Shown in pieces: positions 7,618 through 18,278 of a stretch of 39,898 bases of DNA. The translations under genes and the position numbers were made by a program. Source of the stretch: Oscillospiraceae bacterium (lineage in GTDB: Bacteria > Bacillota > Clostridia > Oscillospirales > UBA929); assembly GCA_009777475.1 (NCBI GenBank), contig WRLU01000017.1, positions 1 to 39,898 of the forward strand, read 5' to 3'. The notes under the pieces are model-generated. The model was given only the letters and a program-made list of their open reading frames with translations. It did no database searches and had not been told where the DNA came from. Within the stretch, counting starts at the first letter, position 1; the number at the start of each line of letters is the position of its first letter.

Positions 7618-8738
7618 AATTTACCGCAAAACGGCTTGCACTCCTGGCTATGGCAAAAAAGGTATGCAAAGCCGTTCCTGCCAAGAGCGTTGTGCAAATC
7701 CTGAGCGGCGTTCTAATTGAGGCAAATGCCGACACCTTCGAGGTTTCGCTGACGGCCACCAATTACGAAATCGCCGTTCAATGCAAAATGGACTGCTGTG
7801 TAGAACTCAGCGGCAGTGCGGTCATTGATGCCAAACTGTTTGTACAAATGCTCACGCTGTTGGATGACGACACGGTATTGGCCGAAATTTCACCGAATCA
7901 TCTCTGTACCATCACCGGCGGGACGGCAACATATGACATCATGACAAGACCCGGCAAAGAATATCCCAAGCCGGAAATCCCATTCCCTGAAGATACACTT
8001 AAAATTTCTCAGCTATGCTCTGCGGCGAAAAATACAGTATTTGCTGTAGACAAAGGTCAAAACCAAGCGGCTATAGAGGGTGTTCGTATTTTAATCGACC
8101 ACAGTCAAACCCGCATTTGCGGCTGTGATGGCCGCCGTTTGATGGAATGGGAACACAAGATTCAAAACAACGGCAAGCTGAACATCATTCTCCCCGCCCG
8201 ATCTTTCAATACATTGGCCGGCATGGTGCAGAATACTGACACCTTGGAGCTTGGTATTACAGGGAACGCCGCCGTATTCACCAAGGAAGGGCTTTTGTTT
8301 TCAACTAGCCTCATCCCCGGGGAATATATCAACGTGGACAGTGTTTTCCAAAACATACAACCCGAATACGCTGCGGTGATTGATGCAAGGGAAATGACCC
8401 GGGCACTTGACAGTATCCATGCAATTTCCCTTGGAAGCGGTTCGGTGAATATGGAGTTTTCCGATGCTGAAATCAAGCTGTTCTGGGAGGGCGAAACCGG
8501 GAAATCTCAAACCGCCGCAAGTGCGGACATTCAAAGGAAAATGCCGCCAGAGGGGTTCAGCTACAGCATCGGACTCTTGGGAGATGTATTCCGCCGATTA
8601 ACCGGGCAAATTGAGATGAAAATCTCATCCCTCGGCATAATGACCATTCACACCGAGAACACCCGGTATTTCCAAATGAATATGCGAAAATGTCAAAACA
8701 ACGCCAAAGCGGCGAAAAAGAAGGAGGCTGCAGCATGA
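7614..8738 (+). CDS. DNA polymerase III beta subunit-like sliding clamp
   Basis: 374 aa, the usual length of DnaN. Three clamp domains can be followed: the N-terminal MKFTAKRLALL start with LSGVLIEA, a middle domain with GVRILID and CDGRRLMEW, and a C-terminal domain ending in the MTIHTENTRYFQMNMR strand that normally closes the clamp. A Lys/Ala-rich tail follows. Clamps form dimeric rings that tether polymerases. This copy lies in an accessory operon (ATGA overlaps on both sides) and not beside dnaA, so it is probably a second, element-borne clamp. I give no gene symbol for that reason. Confidence 0.85.
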   Translation: MKFTAKRLALLAMAKKVCKAVPAKSVVQILSGVLIEANADTFEVSLTATNYEIAVQCKMDCCVELSGSAVIDAKLFVQMLTLLDDDTVLAEISPNHLCTITGGTATYDIMTRPGKEYPKPEIPFPEDTLKISQLCSAAKNTVFAVDKGQNQAAIEGVRILIDHSQTRICGCDGRRLMEWEHKIQNNGKLNIILPARSFNTLAGMVQNTDTLELGITGNAAVFTKEGLLFSTSLIPGEYINVDSVFQNIQPEYAAVIDAREMTRALDSIHAISLGSGSVNMEFSDAEIKLFWEGETGKSQTAASADIQRKMPPEGFSYSIGLLGDVFRRLTGQIEMKISSLGIMTIHTENTRYFQMNMRKCQNNAKAAKKKEAAA

Positions 8739-9559
8739 TGTTAAAAAGCAAAATGCAAACCGTCATGGACGATGTAAACAACCAAGTAGCCGAGCGGCAA
8801 GAGCTTATTGAGTGTATCGCTGTCGCACTGCTCACCGGCAGAAACCTTTTCATCTTAGGCGATACCGGGCAGGCCAAATCCTACGCCATCAACGAGTTCC
8901 GCAAACGGATCACCGGAGCCAAGCAGTTTGAGAGGCTTTTGTCCAAACAGACCGATGAAGAGATGCTTTTCGGGCGTATCGACCTCGGCAGCCTGATTCC
9001 GGGATATGTATCCCAAACAGTTTTAAGCCAAAGCCCGCAGTATCAGGCTGAAATACAGTCACTTCTCGAATCTTTTGAGAAGTATACACAATCAGGAGAT
9101 GATGATGTTGAAATTCAATGCTTGGAGAAAACAAAACGTATGGAGATTATTGCTAAGGTGCTGTCTGCTGTTCAGGGCAATACGCCGCAGATGATTACAA
9201 CAGGCAAAATCCCGGACAGTCACATTGTCTTTCTGGACGAAATTTTCAAGGCAAATGATGGCATCCTTAATTCCCTGCTCACGGCACTGAACGAACGCAA
9301 ATACACCAACGAGGGCGAAACTGTCCGCAAGTACACACGAGCCAAGAAGCTGACGGAAAGAATGTTAAACGAACTCATAGAGCAGATAGAGGTTCACCAA
9401 GCGGAAAAAATTGAGGGTTTACACATCCAACGGCTCACCATTCACTACAGCTGTATCGGTGCAATTCAGATACCCGATATGCTGACCCTGCCGGAAATCA
9501 TCATGCAGACCCGGAAAGGTGTTAAGGTGAAATATTCAACAGAACAAACAGTAATATAA
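8735..9559 (+). CDS. MoxR-like AAA ATPase fused to a serine recombinase C-terminus
   Basis: 274 aa in one open frame but made of two unrelated parts. Residues 1-197 are a MoxR-type AAA+ ATPase: Walker A GDTGQAKS at 42-49, Walker B IVFLDE at 164-169 and then LNSLLTALNERKYTNEGE, where the family continues into its sensor motifs. From about residue 199 the sequence switches to YTRAKKLTERMLNELIE ... EAEK ... RLTIHY ... MQTRKGV. That is the C-terminal (DUF4368) domain of large serine recombinases of the TnpX kind. The ATPase therefore lacks sensor 1, the arginine finger and its lid, and should be inactive. A deletion that fused two genes is the simplest explanation. The start is ATG 8735, after AAGGAGG. 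Confidence 0.8.
   Translation: MMLKSKMQTVMDDVNNQVAERQELIECIAVALLTGRNLFILGDTGQAKSYAINEFRKRITGAKQFERLLSKQTDEEMLFGRIDLGSLIPGYVSQTVLSQSPQYQAEIQSLLESFEKYTQSGDDDVEIQCLEKTKRMEIIAKVLSAVQGNTPQMITTGKIPDSHIVFLDEIFKANDGILNSLLTALNERKYTNEGETVRKYTRAKKLTERMLNELIEQIEVHQAEKIEGLHIQRLTIHYSCIGAIQIPDMLTLPEIIMQTRKGVKVKYSTEQTVI
9323..9559 (+). pseudogene. 3' remnant of a large serine recombinase
   Basis: The recombinase part of the chimeric gene: about 75 codons of the C-terminal DUF4368 domain, joined in frame to the ATPase at about codons 197-200. The catalytic serine domain and DNA-binding parts are absent from the window. It marks the site as the former end of an integrated element. Confidence 0.7.
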
Positions 9560-9563
9560 AAGC

Positions 9564-9603
9564 CGAGTGTCCTTATAGCTTTCAGATGCTATAAGAACAC
9601 TCG
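9564..9603. repeat. Long inverted repeat after the recombinase remnant
   Basis: CGAGTGT-C-CTTATAGC, an 8-nt loop, then GCTATAAG-A-ACACTCG: 15 paired bases with one C/A mismatch. On the minus strand it is followed by GCTTTTAT, so it may be a terminator in that direction. It may also belong to the element end. Confidence 0.6.
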
Positions 9604-9606
9604 AGC

Positions 9607-9655
9607 TGGTCCGAGTGACAGGAATTGAACCTTTGGCCTCTTGAATACCATTCAA
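9607..9655 (-). other. tRNA 3'-end-like remnant, possible attachment site
   Basis: On the minus strand this reads GGTTCAATTCC then TGTCACTCGGACCA, that is a T-loop, the 3' acceptor strand and an encoded CCA. The T-stem has one mispair, and no D-arm or 5' acceptor strand is present. Upstream lies only a short hairpin (TTGAATGGTATTCAA). It is therefore not a complete tRNA gene. A 3' tRNA fragment beside a recombinase remnant is typical of an attachment site. Confidence 0.5.
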
Positions 9656-9696
9656 AAGAGAATTGCTGAGTATAAAAACAAAGGGGGCGATAAAGA

Positions 9697-10647
9697 ATGA
9701 AAATTAGAGGAATCATATGCATTATAATTGCGGTTTTCCTTTTAACAGGAATCGCCCTTGCTCACACTATGAAAAACATGGCAACCCCACCCCTAGACAG
9801 TTCTGATAATCCCGGGTGGGTATTTAAAGATGCCGTTGATACAAATTTTACCCATGCAAAAAGCAGGAAATACGATTTTAAATATGACAATGCAGGGGCA
9901 AAGTCTGTATATGGGCCATCTTTCAGGGCGGGTATAGCTAAATGGGATATTTATGTTAGTTTGACAGAAAAAGAAAGATCAAGAAATGCTGTAGGATATC
10001 AACAGATAAGGTACCCTAACATTTTGGCTACAGCTACAACACCTCGTAAAAAAGGCAAGCAACACATAGAAAGGTGGACAATCAGAGTAAATATAAATTC
10101 AGATTTTGCTAGCAAGACACCAAATGAGAAAGCCTTGATAATGGCACATGAAATCGGTCACATTTATGGGCTTGGTCATCTGGATTACGATAAAGGAGGT
10201 AGGTTGATGACCACTTATGCGGGCTACAACCCCAGTTCTTATGAGTTGATGGGAATGCTGGTTGTAACCGAGTCGCATAAACATGACAAAAGATCAACAG
10301 ACAGGTATCCCGTCAAAACCGCGAAGGAGCATACTCGCATATGCTTATGCAAGCTCTATTCTTTTGAAAAGCACAAGTTTGATAAGTTCAGCACTTACCC
10401 TGCCAGCAGCTCAAAAAGAAGCACTCTTCACAGCGTAAAATGCATCTGCGGACAGGCGGGCAAGGACAAAAAGCACTCCTACGGCGGACTTTTCGGCATA
10501 GGAGTTAAGGTGCAACACACCCGCGCCACCGCCAGCGAACACAACGAGATTAAAAAGTGCAAAGGCTGTAATTACGAGCAGTCTGTGCGCAAAAAACACA
10601 GGTTCGACAAAAAAGGCAAGTGTAAAGACTGCGGCTTTGTAAAGTGA
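9697..10647 (+). CDS. Secreted metzincin-like zinc metalloprotease, one Cys/His repeat
   Basis: 316 aa with a signal peptide (residues 1-22, cut after ALA). The zinc site is HEIGHIYGLGH at 151-161, an exact HExxHxxGxxH, followed by the Met-turn GRLMTTY. After the catalytic domain comes a Cys/His-rich tail: CLCK, a CICG pair, one 41-aa repeat (10474-10596) with CKGC and a final CKDCGFVK. It is exported and should cleave proteins outside the cell; the tail may bind zinc or the wall. Its C-terminus and terminator are nearly identical to those of the paralogue at 11997. Confidence 0.85.
   Translation: MKIRGIICIIIAVFLLTGIALAHTMKNMATPPLDSSDNPGWVFKDAVDTNFTHAKSRKYDFKYDNAGAKSVYGPSFRAGIAKWDIYVSLTEKERSRNAVGYQQIRYPNILATATTPRKKGKQHIERWTIRVNINSDFASKTPNEKALIMAHEIGHIYGLGHLDYDKGGRLMTTYAGYNPSSYELMGMLVVTESHKHDKRSTDRYPVKTAKEHTRICLCKLYSFEKHKFDKFSTYPASSSKRSTLHSVKCICGQAGKDKKHSYGGLFGIGVKVQHTRATASEHNEIKKCKGCNYEQSVRKKHRFDKKGKCKDCGFVK
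10474..10596 (+). repeat. Single 41-aa Cys/His repeat unit
   Basis: 123-bp unit encoding HSYGG ... SEHNEIKKCKGC ... SVRKK, the same unit that occurs four times in the paralogue at 12801-13292. Confidence 0.8.
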
Positions 10648-10662
10648 TGGGAAGAAGGAAGC

Positions 10663-10700
10663 CCCCCCCGCGCCTGGTTAGGCGGGGGGGTTGTTGTTTG
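10663..10700 (+). terminator. Terminator of the first metalloprotease gene
   Basis: CCCCCCCGC / GCGGGGGGG, a 9-bp stem with a 10-nt loop, then TTGTTGTTTG. The same terminator, with one more C, follows the second metalloprotease gene. Confidence 0.85.
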
Positions 10701-10735
10701 TGAAAAACCTTTCATATACTCCATGAAACTTTTTC

Positions 10736-10764
10736 TTTACAATAAACCTGAATTTTAGTATTAT
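10736..10764 (+). promoter_or_regulatory. Sigma-A-type promoter of the lipoprotein operon
   Basis: TTTACA (10736-10741), a 17-bp spacer and TATTAT (10759-10764), 46 bp upstream of the lipoprotein start. Confidence 0.65.
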
Positions 10765-10810
10765 TAAGCGTGTATTGGAGAATTAACTATTATTTTAGGA
10801 GGTAAACCCC

Positions 10811-12010
10811 ATGAAAAAACCAATGAAAAAGTTAGCGTTGTACCTGTTAATTCCAGCACTATTAACCGCCTGCGGCACGGAGGAAAATCTCTACGAGACC
10901 CCAGAGGAACTTGGTGTACTTTACCAAAACGGTGAAACAGGAGAACGTGTTGCAGAAGTCAAACGGCTCACAGATGAAGAAAGGGCATCTATACCAATGT
11001 TTGTGTCAAACTCTTACGATTCTTTCCAAGAAAAATTTTTGTATGAAGACACTGCATTCGTTGCATTGGGCAAAATATCTAACATCCGCGAGCTACGAAT
11101 AGACTATACTACTCAAAACGGTACCCCTGACTTCACTTACGAAACGTTGTTTGACCTCACAGTTGAGAGAATACATCACATCGATATTGGCGGGCAAAAG
11201 CCTCAGTCAGGTGACACAGTATCAATTTTATCACCGCATTCCTCCTACGATCTTTCTGGAGATTTAAAGCCCATACCGGCTGAAGGTGATGAGTATCTTA
11301 TTTTTGTTACGTTAACCTCAATATTCAAAGGTAGGGGCTTACCCCTAGATATGACAGAGTTCAGCGAGTATACAGTACTAACTCCGATTTATAATCTCAT
11401 AAGAAAAAATGGGGATTATCTGGAGATAACAGATTGGTTTGATGATGAGCTTGCCGAGTACGACAGCGAAAGAATCTCAAAAGCCGATGCCTTCGGGGTA
11501 ACCAATGACAATTACATAGCAGCAGGGTATCATTGGGGGGTTGAATGGGTCCGTGTTCATAATGTTAACGGATATGAAGGTGTTGGAGGTATATTTGAAC
11601 CACGAGAGGCTGTGTTAAACAGCCCTGTTTACGCTGAATTATATCTTGAATATATGGAACAGCATCCAGAAACAGATTTAGATTTGGGCATGGGGGACAA
11701 TCCTATTGACCACGATAGTTTGCTTAGACGCATAGGGAATTTGCCCAAAGACGTTGAGCAGATTCTGTTTGAAAAAACATTAAAGGCGTACAATTATAAT
11801 TTCCCTGACAAATTGAAGGGCGAATATGATTACAAATTAGGGTTAAAGCTGGAACATAAGGAAACGGACGAAGTTGGATATACGGCTCCATTCAGCGGCC
11901 TGACTGCCAATATATATTTATATCATTTTAATGCGTTTGAAAATACCATTGAAAAAAGAAGCCTTGAGTATAGGTTCAAAAATGGAGGCACAGAAAATGA
12001 AGAGAATTAA
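10811..12010 (+). CDS. Predicted lipoprotein of unknown function
   Basis: 399 aa with a lipoprotein signal: a basic start (MKKPMKKLALYL), a hydrophobic stretch and the lipobox LTAC, with Cys21 as lipid anchor. AGGAGG precedes the ATG. The mature part has a beta-rich segment (FVALGKISNI ... TVERIHHIDIG ... GDEYLIFVTLT) resembling the small export-associated domains of Gram-positive lipoproteins, then a longer charged region. No family recognised. Its stop lies 14 bp inside the next metalloprotease gene, so the two are cotranslated. It might hold or regulate that protease at the membrane; this is inference from the overlap. Confidence 0.75.
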   Translation: MKKPMKKLALYLLIPALLTACGTEENLYETPEELGVLYQNGETGERVAEVKRLTDEERASIPMFVSNSYDSFQEKFLYEDTAFVALGKISNIRELRIDYTTQNGTPDFTYETLFDLTVERIHHIDIGGQKPQSGDTVSILSPHSSYDLSGDLKPIPAEGDEYLIFVTLTSIFKGRGLPLDMTEFSEYTVLTPIYNLIRKNGDYLEITDWFDDELAEYDSERISKADAFGVTNDNYIAAGYHWGVEWVRVHNVNGYEGVGGIFEPREAVLNSPVYAELYLEYMEQHPETDLDLGMGDNPIDHDSLLRRIGNLPKDVEQILFEKTLKAYNYNFPDKLKGEYDYKLGLKLEHKETDEVGYTAPFSGLTANIYLYHFNAFENTIEKRSLEYRFKNGGTENEEN

Positions 12011-13343
12011 AAAAGTTATCGCACTGATAACAGTATTGCTTGTCGTATCAAGCAATACGACTTTTGCCCATGAAATAAAAAATGCAGAAATGATGTTGTA
12101 CGATGACAAGCACTATCAAGCATGGGCATTCTTGAATTCATCGGTAGTTTATCATGCAAAAAGCAAAAAATACAACTACCGATATGTCGATGCGAGGGTT
12201 AAAAACAAATACGCCTCAATATTTGATAGTGGTATTAAAATCTGGGGAACTTATATCGACATGAAGGAAAATAACAAATCAGTTAATATTGTAAGAGAAG
12301 TTCATATAGATAAAGAATCAATTTTAGCCAGATCTCCCATTAACGCCATAAAAAAACAGCATATAACTCAATGGATAATTGAAATAAATATAAATTCGGC
12401 CTTCATGAAGAAAGCAGCTGATGTGAGAGCCAGAGTTTTGGCACATGAAATCGGTCACGTCTATGGTCTCGGTCATGTGCAATACAGTGTCGGTGGGAGA
12501 TTGATGTCCAATGAAGAAAACGCCAAACTGAGCAATGCCGAAAGGCTTGGCATGACAGTCGTAACGGGTGTACATAAACACGACAAAAAGAGACTGAGTA
12601 AAGGTTATAACCCATACATAGGAACTCACCCAAATAGAAAAACTATGCACAAGCGTATTTGCTCGTGCGGCATGGTACTCATCGAAAAGCACAAATACAA
12701 GAAAAACACAAAGGCTATTCAGCACGAAAACATCTTGAAAAAACCAGTTGTCCACAATCTTCTCTGTGTTGACTGCGGCGACAGGGCGAAAGACAAAAAG
12801 CACTCCTACGGCGGGGAGTTTCCAGACGGCAAGACGGTGAGATACAGCAGAATTAACAGCACCGAGCATAACGAAATCAGGAAATGCAAGGGCTGTGATT
12901 ACACACATTCTGTGCGCAATGCACATTCTACCGGCGGGAAATTTTCCGATGGTAAAAAGGTACGGTACACACAGGCTACCGCCAGCGAACACAACGAAAT
13001 CAAAAAGTGTAAGGAATGCGCTGCTGAGACTTCGGTACGCAAAAAGCACTCCTTCACTGGGAAATTCTCCGACGGCAAAAAGGTGCGGTACACACAGGCT
13101 ACCGCCAGCGAACACAATGAAATAAAAAAGTGTAAGGAATGCGGTGCTGAGACTTCGGTACGTAAAAAGCATTCCACCGGCGGGAAATTTTCCGACGGTA
13201 AAAAGGTACGGTACACCCGCGCTAATGCTAATGAACACAACGAGATTAAAAAGTGCAAAGGCTGTAATTACGAGCAGTCTGTGCGCAAAAAGCACAGGTT
13301 CGACAAAAAAGGCAAGTGTAAAGACTGCGGCTTTGTAAAGTGA
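11997..13343 (+). CDS. Secreted metzincin-like zinc metalloprotease with four Cys/His repeats
   Basis: 448 aa, paralogue of the protein at 9697. Signal peptide at 1-24 (cut after TFA). The zinc site HEIGHVYGLGH is at 150-160, with Met-turn GRLMSNE. A Cys-rich linker (CSCG, CVDCG) leads to four 41-aa repeats and the tail CKDCGFVK. Each repeat has the pattern HNEI..CK.C..SVR..H, so a CxxC pair and two His that could hold a zinc ion. I start at ATG 11997, inside the end of the lipoprotein gene, because the signal peptide begins there; an upstream in-frame ATG at 11931 would hide it. Confidence 0.85.
   Translation: MKRIKKVIALITVLLVVSSNTTFAHEIKNAEMMLYDDKHYQAWAFLNSSVVYHAKSKKYNYRYVDARVKNKYASIFDSGIKIWGTYIDMKENNKSVNIVREVHIDKESILARSPINAIKKQHITQWIIEININSAFMKKAADVRARVLAHEIGHVYGLGHVQYSVGGRLMSNEENAKLSNAERLGMTVVTGVHKHDKKRLSKGYNPYIGTHPNRKTMHKRICSCGMVLIEKHKYKKNTKAIQHENILKKPVVHNLLCVDCGDRAKDKKHSYGGEFPDGKTVRYSRINSTEHNEIRKCKGCDYTHSVRNAHSTGGKFSDGKKVRYTQATASEHNEIKKCKECAAETSVRKKHSFTGKFSDGKKVRYTQATASEHNEIKKCKECGAETSVRKKHSTGGKFSDGKKVRYTRANANEHNEIKKCKGCNYEQSVRKKHRFDKKGKCKDCGFVK
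12801..13292 (+). repeat. Four tandem 123-bp repeats inside the metalloprotease gene
   Basis: Units at 12801, 12924, 13047 and 13170, each 123 bp (41 codons). The last three are most alike, sharing KFSDGKKVRYT; units 2 and 3 also share QATASEHNEIKKCKEC. The first is more diverged. High nucleotide similarity suggests recent expansion by slippage or unequal crossing-over. Confidence 0.9.
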
Positions 13344-13358
13344 TGGGAAGAAGGAAGC

Positions 13359-13396
13359 CCCCCCCCGCGCCTGGTTAGGCGGGGGGGTTGTTGTTT
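13359..13396 (+). terminator. Terminator of the second metalloprotease gene
   Basis: Same stem-loop as at 10663, with a C-run of nine instead of eight, and the same TTGTTGTTTG tail. It is part of a duplicated segment that runs on to the shared TTCATATACTCCATG. Confidence 0.85.
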
Positions 13397-13470
13397 GTGA
13401 AAAACCTTTCATATACTCCATGCCGCAACCATGCCTCAACTTTTTTTAGCTAAAACCTTGACATATATCT

Positions 13471-16165
<2,695 letters not shown>

Positions 16166-16184
16166 CAAAAGGAGTAATTTATCT

Positions 16185-17246
16185 ATGAGCATTCCAATAA
16201 CGCGCAGTACCCAGCCTAAGCCCCAGCCAAACCCGGCGCAGCTAGGGTTTGGAAAATATTTTACCGACCATATGTTTGTCATGGAAAATGATGTTGAAAA
16301 GGGTTGGCTACCGGGGCAGATTGTCCCATACGCCCCAATTACCCTTGACCCGGCAGCCATGGTTCTGCACTATGGGCAGGAGGTTTTTGAGGGGCTTAAG
16401 GCCTATCGCCGCCCTGACGGGAGGGCGCAGCTTTTTCGCCCGCAGGACAATATCAAGAGATTCAACCGTTCATGCGTTCGTTTGAGCGTCCCGGAGATTG
16501 ATCAGGAATACTTCCTAAATGCCATGAAACAGCTCGTAATTACCGATATCGACTGGTTGCCCAGCCAGCCGGAGGCTTCTCTGTATATCCGTCCATATTT
16601 GGTTGCCTCGGATCCATTTTTGGGTGTGCGCCGCTCAGAGAGGTATATATTTATCATCATTTTGTCGCCTGTCGGTGCCTATTACCCCGGAGGAATTACG
16701 CCAACAAAAATTTTAATAGAGGGTGAAGATGTGCGCGCAGCATCCGGCGGTCTGGGCTCCGTAAAGGCCGGGGCAAATTACGCCGCAACTCTTCGCGCCC
16801 AGACAAGAGCCAGCCAAAAAGGTTTTGCTCAGGTAATGTGGTTAGATTCACACGAGCGCAAATACGTTGAGGAGGTGGGAACCTCCAACGCATTTTTTGT
16901 GATTGATGATAAGGTAGTAACCCCCTCTCTGACTGATACAATTCTCCCCGGAATCACAAGGGATTCATGTATTCAGCTTTTACGCAAATGGGGTCTGGAG
17001 GTTCAGGAACGCGCAGTTTCCATAGATGAAGTCTGGGAAACGCATGAAAACGGTAAGCTAAGCGAATGCTTTGCAACCGGCACCGCCGCAGTGGTATCCC
17101 CTGTAGGCGAATTGTTTTACCGCGATAAATCAATAAAAATCGGAAACAATGAGGTTGGCCCTGTCGCCCGCAGACTGTATGATGCCCTCACTGACATACA
17201 ATGGGGAAGAAAGCCCGATGATATGGGCTGGACGATAACGTTATAA
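16185..17246 (+). CDS. ilvE: Branched-chain amino acid aminotransferase
   Basis: 353 aa, a fold-type IV PLP enzyme of the longer BCAT2-like form. It transfers the amino group between glutamate and the 2-keto acids of Leu, Ile and Val. Signatures: GQEVFEGLKAYRRPDG near 65, the PLP lysine in GLGSVKAGANYA near 191, EVGTSNAFFV near 230 and the phosphate-binding FATGTAAVVSPVG near 302. An AAAAGGAG site precedes ATG 16185. It lies 20 nt behind miaB and is likely the last gene of the guaB operon. Confidence 0.93.
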   Translation: MSIPITRSTQPKPQPNPAQLGFGKYFTDHMFVMENDVEKGWLPGQIVPYAPITLDPAAMVLHYGQEVFEGLKAYRRPDGRAQLFRPQDNIKRFNRSCVRLSVPEIDQEYFLNAMKQLVITDIDWLPSQPEASLYIRPYLVASDPFLGVRRSERYIFIIILSPVGAYYPGGITPTKILIEGEDVRAASGGLGSVKAGANYAATLRAQTRASQKGFAQVMWLDSHERKYVEEVGTSNAFFVIDDKVVTPSLTDTILPGITRDSCIQLLRKWGLEVQERAVSIDEVWETHENGKLSECFATGTAAVVSPVGELFYRDKSIKIGNNEVGPVARRLYDALTDIQWGRKPDDMGWTITL

Positions 17247-17249
17247 GAT

Positions 17250-17293
17250 ATAGTATTGCTCAACATATTTACTCAATTGTTTGACAATACTAT
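17250..17293. promoter_or_regulatory. Inverted repeat overlapping a TTGACA element
   Basis: ATAGTATTG (17250-17258) and CAATACTAT (17285-17293) form a perfect 9-bp inverted repeat around 26 bp. The right arm overlaps TTGACA (17281-17286), the probable -35 of the ATPase-nuclease operon, with a weak -10 around 17303-17309. It could be an operator for that operon or a weak ilvE terminator. Confidence 0.4.
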
Positions 17294-17341
17294 GTTAGAG
17301 TGTCGTAATACACGTTCTATGAAAAGGAGATTGATTTAAAA

Positions 17342-18277
17342 GTGATAATAGAAAACCTTCATCTTAAAAATTTTACGGTGTTTGAGGATATTGAGGTTGA
17401 GTTTAGCAAGGGTATAAATGTCTTTATTGGGGAAAATGGGTCAGGGAAGACACACCTGATGAAATTTTTATATGCTTATGCAAATAAAATTTCGCTAAAG
17501 GCTGTCTTTGATGTTGAAAATCATGAAGCTTTTAGAAGGAATAATTCTCAGACTGAATACAGCGTAAATTCTAAACCATTAAAAGCTTGTGATCTTGAAA
17601 ATGATTTTTACGTTGAAGATGCAGAGAAAAAAGCTGTTTTTATTCCGCCAAGGGATAGACTTACCCTGTCGCGCAATATACTTAAGTTAGCAGGTGATTA
17701 CGCAAAAGATAAAAATAAAATACCATTTGATATTATATCCGTAGAAATTTGTAAAAAAGCTCTAAATGAGATTCCTTGCGGTGCCGAAGAAAATGAGATA
17801 GCAAAAAGCCTTTCAAATATTATGGGCGGAAAGGTTATATTTGAATCAGATAGGTTTTGGATTGATAAAGATGGCATAAAAGTGGAGTATGCGGCCGAAG
17901 CAGAGGGGCTTAAAAGAATTGGGTTGCTTTGGCGTCTCTTGATGAACGAAAGTATTGTACACGGCAGCATTCTGTTTTGGGATGAACCCGAAGCCAACAT
18001 CAATCCCAAGCTTGTCCCTTATTTAGTAGATGTGTTCTTGGCATTGTCGCGTCAAAATGTTCAAGTGTTTATCGCTACACATGATTATGAAACTGCAAAC
18101 TATATTACCCCGAAAATGAAGCAAGATGATGATGTCCTTTTCCATTCTTTCTATCAAGACGATGATAGCGGTGCAAAACACGAAAGTGCTAAAAAATATA
18201 TGGATTTGGAAAACAACCCAATTGAAGATGCAGGAAGAGAGTTGTTTGATTTTATTGTGAACTCAAGGAGGGGCTAA
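17342..18277 (+). CDS. AAA/ABC-type ATPase of a putative defence pair
   Basis: 311 aa, GTG start after AAAAGGAG. Walker A GENGSGKT near 32-39 follows the typical start of this family (NFTVFEDIEVEFSKGINVFIG). Walker B is ILFWDEPEANINP near 215-227, and a switch His is in FIATHDYET near 245. The build (short coil between the motifs, DEPE) is that of AAA_15/AAA_21 ATPases, as in the OLD, Septu and Abi families. It is followed after one base by a nuclease-like gene with its own ribosome site. Codons are markedly richer in A and T than those of the flanking guaB-ilvE genes, which suggests transfer. The role in defence is inferred from the gene pair. Confidence 0.82.
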   Translation: MIIENLHLKNFTVFEDIEVEFSKGINVFIGENGSGKTHLMKFLYAYANKISLKAVFDVENHEAFRRNNSQTEYSVNSKPLKACDLENDFYVEDAEKKAVFIPPRDRLTLSRNILKLAGDYAKDKNKIPFDIISVEICKKALNEIPCGAEENEIAKSLSNIMGGKVIFESDRFWIDKDGIKVEYAAEAEGLKRIGLLWRLLMNESIVHGSILFWDEPEANINPKLVPYLVDVFLALSRQNVQVFIATHDYETANYITPKMKQDDDVLFHSFYQDDDSGAKHESAKKYMDLENNPIEDAGRELFDFIVNSRRG

Positions 18278-18278
18278 T

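Noticed and set aside
9607..9655. A complete tRNA gene on the minus strand
   Set aside because: Only the T-arm, 3' acceptor strand and CCA are present; no D-arm or 5' strand that pairs with CACTCGG is found upstream.
12801..13292. CRISPR-like array from regularly spaced repeats
   Set aside because: The 123-bp units are tandem coding repeats without spacers and stay in frame with the protease.
12324..13439. A 371-codon open frame on the minus strand across the second metalloprotease gene
   Set aside because: It is antisense to a well-supported gene; the repeats of that gene repeat any open frame opposite them. It has no ribosome site and its hydrophobic translation mirrors Lys/Glu-rich coding.
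13458..13463. TTGACA as -35 of the guaB promoter
   Set aside because: It is only 10 bp from TATAAT; the extended -10 motif explains the promoter better.
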